From the NCBI GenBank assembly GCA_007130745.1, contig SLRW01000133.1:1-10412 (forward strand): 10,412 nt of DNA. Reading direction: 5' to 3'. Origin of the DNA: Gammaproteobacteria bacterium (GTDB lineage: Bacteria > Pseudomonadota > Gammaproteobacteria > UBA5335 > SLRW01). The notes below the pieces were generated by a model. It was not told where the DNA came from, did no database searches, and saw only the letters and a list, made by a program, of their open reading frames with translations. The translations under genes were made by a program, and so were the position numbers. Positions 1 through 6,492 of the stretch are shown here, piece by piece (within the stretch, counting starts at the first letter, position 1; the number at the start of each line of letters is the position of its first letter).

Positions 1-392
1 GCCAGGGCGCAGGAGCGCATGCCTTCGTCGCGCTGGGCCTGGGGGTCGCCGCGGTAGAAGTCGCGAATCTGCGAGGACATGGCCCGGGTGACTTCTTCGG
101 GGGCGTTGCGCCAGTAGCGTTCGGGGTCGCGATTCCAGGCCTGCAGGTCCATGCACAGCACCAGCAGCAGCGATGAGTCGGTGATCTGGGGCTGATCCCA
201 GGCAGCGAGACGGATTTCACGACGCAGTTGTGTGTCATCCACGCGCACAAAGCGCCAGTTCTGGATGTTGAAGGCGGTGGGGGAGAGTACGGCGTGTTCC
301 AGCAGCCGCGTGATTTCCTCCTCGCTCATCCGGTGGGCGGGATCAAAAAACTTGTGCGAACGACGTTCGCGTATGGCCTCGGATACCTTCAA
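1..392 (-). CDS. Nitroreductase family protein, N-terminal part (runs off the left edge)
   Basis: Flavin (FMN)-dependent oxidoreductases of the nitroreductase family reduce nitro compounds, quinones or similar acceptors with NAD(P)H; the physiological substrate here is unknown. 130 codons are visible, roughly two thirds of a usual 190-220 residue member. The N-terminus VSEAIRERRSHKFF (residues 3-16) is the classical FMN phosphate-binding start, and SPTAFNIQNWRFV (37-49) is the second conserved flavin/dimer segment. I chose TTG at 392-390 because it puts the RRS motif at the usual place and has a strong Shine-Dalgarno GGAGAGG at 404-398. The frame upstream is open only to a TGA at 431-429 and holds no ATG or GTG. 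The gene lies 63 bp downstream of the DUF7931 gene on the same strand, so it is probably the third gene of a purB-led unit. The C-terminal third is outside the window, so the subfamily cannot be settled. Confidence 0.88.
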   Translation of the reverse strand, partial: MKVSEAIRERRSHKFFDPAHRMSEEEITRLLEHAVLSPTAFNIQNWRFVRVDDTQLRREIRLAAWDQPQITDSSLLLVLCMDLQAWNRDPERYWRNAPEEVTRAMSSQIRDFYRGDPQAQRDEGMRSCAL

Positions 393-455
393 GGCAGCCT
401 CTCCAGTGTCAGCAAGGGTGAACGGGACTCAGGGAAACGGCTGATCAACGCTTCC

Positions 456-947
456 CTAGACATGCAGCCGGCGCAGTTCGGGGTCGGGCACGCTATGTTC
501 CCACAGATCATCAAAGCGCACCAGGTGTTCACGCGTCTGCAAAGGGGTGTTGATAACGTGCAGGCCTTCCAGGCGCGCGGCGTTTTCGCGATGCAGCATG
601 CTGCTCCGGTCGGCCAGCAGCAGGCTTTCTTCCAGCGGCGGCAGGTTCTCGGGCAGGCGCCGCATCCGGGCGCGGCTGCTGAGGCTGCGCAGCAGTTCCA
701 CCAGTGCCGGGGCGTTACGCACGGTGGCGGCGCCGTCCTGCACCAGAATACGCAGCTGGGCGCGTGGGCTGCGCAGCAGGAATTCACGGCAGGCATCGAC
801 GAATGCCTGCGAGGCCATGGTATGACGGTCGATTTCGTGGCCCATGATGCGCACATCATGCTCGGCCTGATTGACCAGCGCCAGCGCGGCCTGGCTGTTT
901 TCCTCGATGCCGTGCAGCCGATGAATATCCGATGCGGTGTCACTCAT
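456..947 (-). CDS. Small DUF7931-type protein of unknown function
   Basis: A 163-residue soluble protein with no signal peptide and no membrane segment. The sequence is rich in Arg, Leu and Glu. Its pattern is a helix around SQAALALVNQAEHDVRIMGH (18-37), then VDACREFLLRSPRAQLRILVQD, then a middle part ending in SLLLADRSSML, and a C-terminus REHLVRFDDLWEHS. From memory this matches DUF7931, a domain also found fused behind GNAT acetyltransferase domains in pseudomonads; its function is not established. The strand-helix pattern with the 'VRILVQD' and 'LLLADR' segments recalls phospholipase D-like folds, but no HKD motif is visible. ATG at 947 has an AGGAG site just upstream. It starts 11 bp after the purB stop, so it is almost certainly co-transcribed with purB. 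The family call rests on pattern memory, while the coding status is firm. Confidence 0.85.
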   Translation of the reverse strand: MSDTASDIHRLHGIEENSQAALALVNQAEHDVRIMGHEIDRHTMASQAFVDACREFLLRSPRAQLRILVQDGAATVRNAPALVELLRSLSSRARMRRLPENLPPLEESLLLADRSSMLHRENAARLEGLHVINTPLQTREHLVRFDDLWEHSVPDPELRRLHV

Positions 948-958
948 GCCCGGCTCCT

Positions 959-2326
959 TCAGATGCGCCGCGCCTGCTCGGCGGCATTACCAATATAATT
1001 TTGCGGGCTGAGCGCCAGCAGCCTTTCGCGGGCCTCGGCGGGGATCTCCAGCTGCTCTACAAAAGCCCGCAGGGTCTGCTCGTCTACCCGCTGGCCGCGG
1101 GTGAGCTTCTTGAGTTTTTCGTAGGGTTTTTCCACTCCGTAACGGCGCATCATGGTCTGTATGGGCTCGGCCAGCACTTCCCAGTTGGCCAGCAGGTCGG
1201 CTTCCAGGCGCTGCGGCTCGGCCTCGAGCTTGCCGGCGCCACGCAGTACCGATTGCCAGGCGATCAGAGAGTGGGCGATACCTACACCCAGATTTCGCAG
1301 CACGGTGGAGTCGGTGAGGTCGCGCTGCCAGCGCGACAGCGGCAGCTTGGCCGAGAGATGGTTGAAGATGGCGTTGGCCAGGCCCAGGTTGCCCTCGGCA
1401 TTCTCAAAGTCGATGGGGTTGACCTTGTGCGGCATGGTGGAGGAGCCGACCTCGTTTTCCAGGGTTTTCTGGCGGAAATAACCCAGCGAGATATAGCCCC
1501 AGACGTCACGGCAAAAATCGATCAGCACGAGGTTGGTGCGGGCCAGTACGGAAAAATATTCCGCCATGTAGTCATGCGGCTCGATCTGGATGGTCCAGGG
1601 GTTCCATTCCAGCCCCAGGCGGGTGACGAAGTTCTGCGCCATTTCGGGCCAGTCCACTTCAGGGTAGGCCACCATGTGGGCGTTGAAGTTGCCCACGGCG
1701 CCATTGATCTTGCCCAGGATGGCGACTTTTTCGAGTTGTTCGTGCTGGCGGCGCAGGCGTGCCACCACATTGGCGATTTCCTTGCCCAGGGTGGTGGGCG
1801 AGGCCGGCTGACCATGAGTACGCGAGAGCATGGGCACATCGGCGTAGCGGTGGGCGAGCTCGCGCAGCACTTCGATGATGCGGGTGATTTCCGGCAGCAG
1901 GCTTTCCCGCCTGGCCTGGGCCAGCATCAGGGCATAGGCGAGGTTGTTGATGTCCTCGGAAGTGCAGGCGAAGTGGATGAACTCGCTGATATGTTCGAGT
2001 TCGGCGTTACCACTGATCTGCTCCTTGAAATAATACTCCACGGCCTTGACGTCGTGGTTGGTGCTGGCCTCGATGGTCTTGACCCGTTGGGCATCCTCGA
2101 AGCCGAAGTTGTTGACGATGTCGTCAAGTTTTTCGCCGGCCTCCTTCGAGAGCGCCGGCACGTCGCTGATTTGAGGGTGTTCGGCCAGCGCCTGCAGCCA
2201 GCGCACTTCCACCATCAGGCGATAGCGCATGAGGCCGAATTCGCTGAAAATATGCCGCAATTCAAAGGTCTTGTCGGCGTAGCGCCCGTCAATGGGCGAC
2301 AGGGCGGTCAGTGAAGACAGTTCCAC
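959..2326 (-). CDS. purB: Adenylosuccinate lyase (PurB)
   Basis: A cytoplasmic homotetrameric enzyme of purine synthesis. It releases fumarate from SAICAR (giving AICAR) and from adenylosuccinate (giving AMP). The 455-residue product follows E. coli PurB (456 aa) nearly throughout: ELSSLTALSPIDGRY at the start, SRTHGQPASP with catalytic His171, and the signature loop GSSTMPHKVNPIDFEN with catalytic Ser295. Both catalytic residues fall on the E. coli numbers only when translation begins at GTG 2326-2324. That GTG also has GGGAG 5 nt upstream, so I prefer it to an in-frame ATG at 2377, which would add 17 residues (MYHCEFYHYPIDLPGAI) not seen in the family. It is the first gene of a minus-strand unit with the DUF7931 and nitroreductase genes, and it diverges from fumC, another member of the same enzyme superfamily. 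Confidence 0.97.
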   Translation of the reverse strand: MELSSLTALSPIDGRYADKTFELRHIFSEFGLMRYRLMVEVRWLQALAEHPQISDVPALSKEAGEKLDDIVNNFGFEDAQRVKTIEASTNHDVKAVEYYFKEQISGNAELEHISEFIHFACTSEDINNLAYALMLAQARRESLLPEITRIIEVLRELAHRYADVPMLSRTHGQPASPTTLGKEIANVVARLRRQHEQLEKVAILGKINGAVGNFNAHMVAYPEVDWPEMAQNFVTRLGLEWNPWTIQIEPHDYMAEYFSVLARTNLVLIDFCRDVWGYISLGYFRQKTLENEVGSSTMPHKVNPIDFENAEGNLGLANAIFNHLSAKLPLSRWQRDLTDSTVLRNLGVGIAHSLIAWQSVLRGAGKLEAEPQRLEADLLANWEVLAEPIQTMMRRYGVEKPYEKLKKLTRGQRVDEQTLRAFVEQLEIPAEARERLLALSPQNYIGNAAEQARRI

Positions 2327-2331
2327 GATGG

Positions 2332-2336
2332 CTCCC
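2332..2336 (-). promoter_or_regulatory. Shine-Dalgarno GGGAG that decides the GTG start of purB
   Basis: On the minus strand GGGAG is followed by 5 nt and then GTG at 2326. This site, together with the agreement with E. coli residue numbering, supports the shorter PurB over the longer open frame from 2377. Confidence 0.6.
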
Positions 2337-2352
2337 GGCAGATCAATCGGAT

Positions 2353-2384
2353 AATGATAGAATTCGCAATGATACATGATTCGC
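2353..2384. repeat. Imperfect tandem direct repeat in the purB/fumC divergent region
   Basis: Two adjacent units share AATGATA followed after a short spacer by ATTCGC. The first is AATGATA-GA-ATTCGC at 2353-2367 and the second is AATGATA-CATG-ATTCGC at 2368-2384. Each 7-mer and 6-mer is conserved exactly, while the spacer differs (2 versus 4 nt). The repeat is AT-rich compared with its surroundings and lies 27-58 bp upstream of the purB GTG. It could be a regulator-binding site or overlap the core promoter of either gene. No convincing -35/-10 pair could be fixed here. Its function is inferred only. Confidence 0.4.
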
Positions 2385-2415
2385 GGGGCCGGCTGACAGC
2401 GTGGCCAAGGCCGAG

Positions 2416-2436
2416 GTGCGGGGCATAGACCCGCAC
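2416..2436. promoter_or_regulatory. Perfect 7-bp inverted repeat upstream of fumC
   Basis: GTGCGGG at 2416-2422 pairs exactly with CCCGCAC at 2430-2436 across a 7-nt spacer, GCATAGA. No T-run follows on either strand, so it is not a typical intrinsic terminator. It ends 15 bp before the fumC Shine-Dalgarno, so it is either an operator or a hairpin in the fumC leader RNA. The identity of any binding factor is unknown. Confidence 0.4.
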
Positions 2437-2462
2437 GTCCTTACAAACAACAAGAGGTGGCA

Positions 2463-3848
2463 ATGAGCAACAGTTATCGTGTGGAAGTGGACAGCATGGG
2501 TGAGCTGGAAGTCCCCGCGCAGGCACTGTGGGGCGCCCAGACCCAGCGAGCCGTGAATAATTTCCCGGTCAGTGGACAGCGCATGCCGCGTGCATTTATC
2601 CGCGCCCTGGGGCTGATCAAGGCTTGTGCCGCCGAGACCAACCGACAGCTTGAGCTGCTCTCGCCGGAGATTGCCGGAGCCATTGTCGATGCGGCCACCG
2701 CCGTGGCCGAGGGTGAGCATGACGAGCACTTCCCGGTGGATGTGTTCCAGACCGGTTCGGGCACCAGCAGCAACATGAACGCCAACGAGGTGATTGCCCG
2801 TCTGGCCGGCGAGCAGGCCGGGGTCACCGTCCACGCCAATGACCATGTCAACATGGGGCAGAGCAGCAACGATGTGATCCCCACGGCGATTCATGTGAGC
2901 GCCGCACTGCTGATCAGTGAAACGCTGATGCCGGCCCTGGCGCATCTGGAAAAGGTGATCCGCGACAAGGCAGAGGCGCTGGACGGGGTCACCAAGACAG
3001 GTCGTACCCATCTCATGGATGCCATGCCGGTGCGTTTCTCGCAAGAGCTCGGCGGCTGGGCCAGCCAGGTCGCCCATGGCCGCGAGCGTATCGAGCAGGC
3101 TTTGCCGCGGCTGCAGCAACTGGCTCAGGGCGGGACTGCCGTGGGGACCGGGATCAATGCGCATCCGGAATTTGCCGCCGGCTTTGCTCGCGCCATGCAA
3201 GCCCGCACCGGTCTTGCCTTCCGGCCGGCAGAAGACGGCTTCGAGGCGTTGAGCAGTCAGGATACGGCGCTGGAGGTGTCGGGGCAGCTCAAGGTATTGG
3301 CCGCCGCGATGATGAAAATCGCCAATGATTTGCGCTGGATGAACAGCGGGCCGCTGGCCGGACTGTCTGAAATCATGCTGCCGGCGCTGCAGCCGGGTAG
3401 TAGCATTATGCCGGGCAAGGTCAATCCGGTGATTCCCGAATCCGCGGCGCAGGTGGCCGCCCAGGTCTACGGCAATGACACGGCCATTGCCGTGGCTGCC
3501 CAGTCGGGCAACTTCCAGCTTAACGTGATGTTACCGCTGGTGGCGCACAATCTGATCGGCAGCATCAGCCTGCTGGCGAATATCGCGCCGCTGCTGGCCG
3601 ACAGCGCGATCGCCGGTTTCGAGGTCAATGAGGCGCGTATCAATGAGGCGCTGGATCGTAACCCCATCCTGGTCACCGCGCTTAATTCGGTCATCGGTTA
3701 TGACAAGGGCGCGCAAATTGCCAAGGCCGCCTATCGCGATGGACGGCCGCTGCTGGATGTGGCGCTGGAGATGACCGATCTGGATGAAAAGGAACTCAAG
3801 CGCCTGCTTGACCCGGCGCAACTGACGCGTGGCGGTATCGTCGAATGA
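2463..3848 (+). CDS. fumC: Fumarate hydratase, class II (FumC1-like)
   Basis: An iron-free homotetrameric fumarase that interconverts fumarate and L-malate in the TCA cycle. The 461-residue length is close to E. coli FumC (467). Visible motifs are FQTGSGTSSNMNANEV (95-110), NDHVNMGQSSND, GRTHLMDAMP with catalytic His183, and the superfamily loop PGSSIMPGKVNPVIPE with catalytic Ser313. The His-Ser spacing of 130 equals that of E. coli (His188/Ser318). The start SMGELEVPA, the text NFPVSGQRMP and the VNPVIPE form of the loop resemble the Pseudomonas FumC1 type rather than E. coli FumC. The VIPE text is shared with aspartases, but GKVNP and overall similarity favour fumarase. I prefer ATG 2463, which has AAGAGG 5 nt upstream, over GTG 2457, which would overlap that site. 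It is first in a probable operon with the Nudix and mazG genes. Confidence 0.95.
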   Translation: MSNSYRVEVDSMGELEVPAQALWGAQTQRAVNNFPVSGQRMPRAFIRALGLIKACAAETNRQLELLSPEIAGAIVDAATAVAEGEHDEHFPVDVFQTGSGTSSNMNANEVIARLAGEQAGVTVHANDHVNMGQSSNDVIPTAIHVSAALLISETLMPALAHLEKVIRDKAEALDGVTKTGRTHLMDAMPVRFSQELGGWASQVAHGRERIEQALPRLQQLAQGGTAVGTGINAHPEFAAGFARAMQARTGLAFRPAEDGFEALSSQDTALEVSGQLKVLAAAMMKIANDLRWMNSGPLAGLSEIMLPALQPGSSIMPGKVNPVIPESAAQVAAQVYGNDTAIAVAAQSGNFQLNVMLPLVAHNLIGSISLLANIAPLLADSAIAGFEVNEARINEALDRNPILVTALNSVIGYDKGAQIAKAAYRDGRPLLDVALEMTDLDEKELKRLLDPAQLTRGGIVE

Positions 3849-3861
3849 GTCGCGCCCTGCT

Positions 3862-4560
3862 ATGACCGCGGATGCGGACAAGGGCCGGCGTGTGGCGGTG
3901 GCGCACAGCCTGGACGGGGCCAATGAACAGGCGGCATTGTTGCGTCGTCTGGAGCGCTGTCTGCACGGGACCTGTCTGTGTACCGACAGCGCTGAGCTGC
4001 TGGAGCGGGCCCGCCGGCACATGAATGTGCCGGAAGACATCATGCCGCTGACGCCGGCAACCATGCGCGAAGCCTCGGTGCTGGTGCCGGTGGTGCGCCG
4101 CCAGGATGGGCCTACGGTACTGTTTACCCGGCGCGCCGAGCATTTGCGCCGGCATGCCGGGCAGATCAGTTTCCCCGGCGGCGCCGTGGAATCGCAGGAT
4201 ACCGATGCCACTGCCGCTGCGTTGCGCGAAACCCACGAGGAGACCGGCATCGCGCCACGGCACGTGAAGGTGTCGGGTTGGCTCGAGCCTTATCTGACAT
4301 TGACCGGGTTTTGTGTCACGCCGGTGGTAGGGCTGGTGGAGGAGGGCTTCGAACTGCGGCCGGATCCGACGGAAGTCGCGGGGATTTTCGAGATGCCGCT
4401 GGAATACGCCCTGGATCAGGGCAACCGGAGCATCGAAACCCGGACCTATGGTGGCCGCGAGTTCAGCTTTTACCGCATTGAATATGGCCCGCATGTGATC
4501 TGGGGGGCGACCGCCGGCATGCTGGTCAATCTTGCTCAGAAAATCACGGAGGCGCAATGA
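3862..4560 (+). CDS. Nudix hydrolase, CoA pyrophosphatase type (NudL-like)
   Basis: The family hydrolyses CoA and its derivatives (and other nucleoside diphosphate compounds) to phosphopantetheine and 3',5'-ADP, using divalent metal. The 232-residue product carries the family-specific stretch LFTRRAEHLRRHAGQISFPG (88-106... ending in FPGG) followed by the Nudix box GAVESQD...ALRETHEETGI. The catalytic REXXEE is at residues 122-127. As in E. coli NudL the box is one residue longer than the general consensus and has Asp in place of the first Glu. It exceeds E. coli NudL (192 aa) by about 40 residues, mostly at the N-terminus. ATG 3862 lies 13 bp after the fumC stop but has only a weak Shine-Dalgarno. 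A GTG at 3829 overlapping fumC, or the GTG codons near 3892, are alternatives. The last 4 bp overlap the mazG start, so the two are translationally coupled. Confidence 0.9.
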   Translation: MTADADKGRRVAVAHSLDGANEQAALLRRLERCLHGTCLCTDSAELLERARRHMNVPEDIMPLTPATMREASVLVPVVRRQDGPTVLFTRRAEHLRRHAGQISFPGGAVESQDTDATAAALRETHEETGIAPRHVKVSGWLEPYLTLTGFCVTPVVGLVEEGFELRPDPTEVAGIFEMPLEYALDQGNRSIETRTYGGREFSFYRIEYGPHVIWGATAGMLVNLAQKITEAQ

Positions 4561-5351
4561 GTGCCGACTCAACGATGAATGAACTGCTTGCCGTGATGGC
4601 CCGTTTGCGTGATCCCGAGCAGGGCTGCCCCTGGGATCTGGCCCAAGACTACCGTAGCATCGTGCCGCATACGCTGGAAGAGGCCTACGAGGTGGCCGAG
4701 ACCATTGAACAGGGTGATCTGGAGCACCTGCCGGAGGAGCTCGGTGATCTACTGTTTCAGGTGGTGTTTTATGCCCGCCTGGGCGAAGAGGAAGGCCGCT
4801 TTGATTTTGCCGGGGTGGCCCGTGGGGTGGCGCAAAAGCTCAGGCGCCGTCATCCGCATGTTTTCGGTGATGCCCGGCTGGAAGATGAGACTGCCGGGCA
4901 GGTGGCCTGGGAGCAGATCAAGCAGGCCGAGCGCGAGGCCCGTGGCCGTGAAGATGCCAGCCTGCTGAGTGACGTACCCCACGCTCTGCCGTCGCTCAGC
5001 CGGGCGATGAAGTTGGGGCGGCGTGCAGCCCGCGGCGGCTTTGACTGGGACGACGCCGATGGCGTGTTCGAAAAGATTTATGAGGAAATTGACGAGCTGC
5101 GCGCTGAAATAAGCGAACAGGGCACACACCAGCGCCGGCACGAGGAGCTGGGCGATCTGTTGCTGGCCATCAGCAGCCTGGCGCGGCATCTGGAGCTGGA
5201 CGCTGAAACCGCCCTGCGGGATGCCTGCCGGCGCTTTGAACGCCGCTTTCGTGAGGTAGAAGCTGGCCTGGCCCGACAGGGGCGGCAGCCATCATCGGCC
5301 CTGCGCGAGCAGATGGAGCAATTGTGGCGACAGGCCAGTCGCACGGATTGA
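4557..5351 (+). CDS. mazG: Nucleoside triphosphate pyrophosphohydrolase MazG
   Basis: A cytoplasmic house-cleaning enzyme that splits (d)NTPs, including aberrant ones, to NMP and pyrophosphate. In E. coli it is also tied to (p)ppGpp levels and starvation survival. The 264-residue product has two tandem all-alpha MazG domains, as in E. coli (263 aa). Domain 1 has EEAYE (41-45) and EELGD (60-64), and domain 2 has EEIDE (176-180) and EELGD (196-200), giving both metal-binding EExxE...ExxD sets. Family hallmarks MARLRDPEQGCPWD, RRHPHVFGD, GFDWDD and FERRFREVE are all present. The start ATG 4557 overlaps the preceding stop (ATGA) and has GGAGG at 4548-4552. An internal ATG at 4575 corresponds to the E. 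coli N-terminus but lacks an equal site. Nothing is missing, so an active enzyme is expected. Confidence 0.97.
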   Translation: MSADSTMNELLAVMARLRDPEQGCPWDLAQDYRSIVPHTLEEAYEVAETIEQGDLEHLPEELGDLLFQVVFYARLGEEEGRFDFAGVARGVAQKLRRRHPHVFGDARLEDETAGQVAWEQIKQAEREARGREDASLLSDVPHALPSLSRAMKLGRRAARGGFDWDDADGVFEKIYEEIDELRAEISEQGTHQRRHEELGDLLLAISSLARHLELDAETALRDACRRFERRFREVEAGLARQGRQPSSALREQMEQLWRQASRTD

Positions 5352-5382
5352 CCCGCAGGGCGCATTCAGGGCAAGTTCATCA

Positions 5383-5397
5383 CAGTCTGTCACACTG
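5383..5397. promoter_or_regulatory. 15-bp near-palindrome upstream of the PepSY/two-component genes
   Basis: CAGTCTGTCACACTG matches its own reverse complement at 6 of 7 base-pair positions around a central T. It lies in the 114-bp gap after mazG (5352-5465), about 70 bp upstream of the PepSY start. That position suits an operator for the signalling operon. No regulator can be assigned, and no convincing -35/-10 pair or terminator is seen in the rest of the gap. Confidence 0.3.
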
Positions 5398-5465
5398 CGT
5401 CTGATGCCAGGGTGGGCTGGGTTTTTCTATTGTAACTGACTGTCGCCTATACCAGGAGACTGGTA

Positions 5466-5786
5466 ATGAACTATCGACACGTGATGCCGGTGCTGGGATT
5501 GTCCGTGCTTTGCGCGGGGGCACCTGCGCTCTTGATGGCTGGGACTGTTACGGAGGGCGAAGCCGACTGGCAGGTCCTGGGATTGCAATTGACGGAGCAG
5601 CAGGAAATCGACCTGGAGCAGGCCATTGTTCGTGTGCGCCGGGATATCGGCGGGCAGGTGCTGGATGCGCATTCACGCGAGGATGACGATCGTCGCGTAC
5701 ATGTGATCAGGGTGCTGACCCCCCAGGGCCATATCCGGCTGGTGCCGGTGGACGCCAATACCGGCGAACTGCTGATCAGGGACTAG
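5466..5786 (+). CDS. Small exported PepSY-domain protein
   Basis: A 106-residue protein with an N-terminal signal peptide: MNYRHVMPVL, a hydrophobic core to about residue 24, and probable signal peptidase I cleavage near LMA-GT (25/26). The Cys at 15-16 is not in a lipobox, since the residue before it is Leu. The mature part (about 80 aa) has one PepSY unit at about 47-106: IDLEQAIVRVRRDIGGQVLD, then RRVHVIRVLTPQGHIRLVPV, ending in DANTGELL. PepSY proteins are periplasmic or membrane-linked and often modulate proteases or sensor kinases. Small ones commonly sit beside two-component genes, but the role here is inferred from position. ATG 5466 has AGGAGA at 5454-5459. The response-regulator gene starts 7 bp after the stop, so they are co-transcribed. 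Confidence 0.88.
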   Translation: MNYRHVMPVLGLSVLCAGAPALLMAGTVTEGEADWQVLGLQLTEQQEIDLEQAIVRVRRDIGGQVLDAHSREDDDRRVHVIRVLTPQGHIRLVPVDANTGELLIRD

Positions 5787-5793
5787 AAAACCG

Positions 5794-6474
5794 ATGCGCG
5801 TACTCATTGTCGAGGACGAACAATCCCTGCTGGAAAGTCTGGGTCGCCAGTTCGAGGCGGCCGGTTTTGTGGTAGATCTCGCGCGTGATGGCCGGGAAGC
5901 ACTTTACTATGGTCAGGAATTTCCGCTGGATGTGGCGATCATTGATCTGGGTCTGCCCGATATCAGTGGCATGGATGTGATTTCACGGTTGCGGGCTGAT
6001 GGCAAGAGTCTGCCCATATTGGTGTTGACGGCGCGCGGACGCTGGCAGGACAAGGTCACCGGACTTGAGACCGGCGCCGATGACTACCTGGTCAAGCCCT
6101 TCCAGCCCGAAGAGCTGATGGCGCGGGTCAAGGCCCTGATGCGCCGCGCCGGTGGCTGGTCCAGCTCCGTGTTGAGCTGTCCTCCGGTTACCCTGGATAT
6201 GGCTACTCAGCAGGTATGGGTGAATGATAATGAAATCACCCTGACCACATACGAATACCGATCACTTGAGTACCTGATGCTCAACGCCGGCAAGGTGGTC
6301 TCCAAGGCGGAGCTGACCGAGCATCTGTATGCCGATGACGATGACCGTGACAGCAATGTGATCGAAGTCTTTATTGGTCGGCTGCGGCGCAAGCTGGACC
6401 CGGCCAACGCTGTGCGGCCACTGGAAACCCTGCGTGGCCGGGGTTATCGCTTCCGCCTGCAGCGTGCAGCCTGA
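5794..6474 (+). CDS. OmpR/PhoP-family response regulator
   Basis: A DNA-binding transcription factor activated by phosphorylation, presumably by the kinase encoded next. The 226 residues form a receiver domain (1-115) and an OmpR-type winged helix (about 127-224). Receiver residues are all present: acidic pocket Glu7/Asp8, phospho-acceptor Asp51 in IIDLGLPD, Thr79 in LVLTARG and Lys101 in LVKPF. The text SLPILVLTAR-WQDKV-GADDY-KPF-EE-MAR-ALMRR is very close to E. coli PhoP. The C-terminal part has LTTYEYRSLEYL, KVVSKAEL, the recognition-helix segment VIEVFIGRLRRKLD and the wing RGRGYRF. The Shine-Dalgarno is weak (GGGA at about 11 nt), which suggests translational coupling to the PepSY gene 7 bp upstream. 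Orthology to PhoP is not proven, since the regulon and signal may differ. Confidence 0.95.
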   Translation: MRVLIVEDEQSLLESLGRQFEAAGFVVDLARDGREALYYGQEFPLDVAIIDLGLPDISGMDVISRLRADGKSLPILVLTARGRWQDKVTGLETGADDYLVKPFQPEELMARVKALMRRAGGWSSSVLSCPPVTLDMATQQVWVNDNEITLTTYEYRSLEYLMLNAGKVVSKAELTEHLYADDDDRDSNVIEVFIGRLRRKLDPANAVRPLETLRGRGYRFRLQRAA

Positions 6475-6492
6475 GGCTTTCGGGATGTATTG

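Noticed and set aside
932..2314. Long plus-strand open frame (460 codons) opposite purB
   Set aside because: It is antisense to purB, whose family motifs and catalytic residues are intact. The composition is what high-GC antisense frames give, with no recognisable domain.
2327..2377. 17-codon N-terminal extension of PurB from ATG 2377
   Set aside because: It is absent from the family, has no strong ribosome site, would cover the regulatory repeat, and shifts the catalytic residues off the E. coli numbering. GTG 2326 with GGGAG fits better.
2343..3200. Minus-strand open frame of 285 codons opposite fumC
   Set aside because: Antisense shadow of a firmly identified fumC; it has no domain and also spans the divergent promoter region.
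3796..4572. Minus-strand open frame of 258 codons opposite the Nudix gene
   Set aside because: Its protein is a His/Arg-rich shadow with no motif, while the plus strand carries a complete Nudix box.
5407..5426. CCAG-N6-CTGG followed by GTTTTT, a possible intrinsic terminator after mazG
   Set aside because: The stem is only 4 bp with a G-rich loop and a short T-run, too weak to call a terminator.
5466..5540. PepSY protein as a lipoprotein because of Cys near residue 16
   Set aside because: The residue before Cys is Leu, not Gly/Ala/Ser, so there is no lipobox. A signal peptidase I site near residue 25 fits better.
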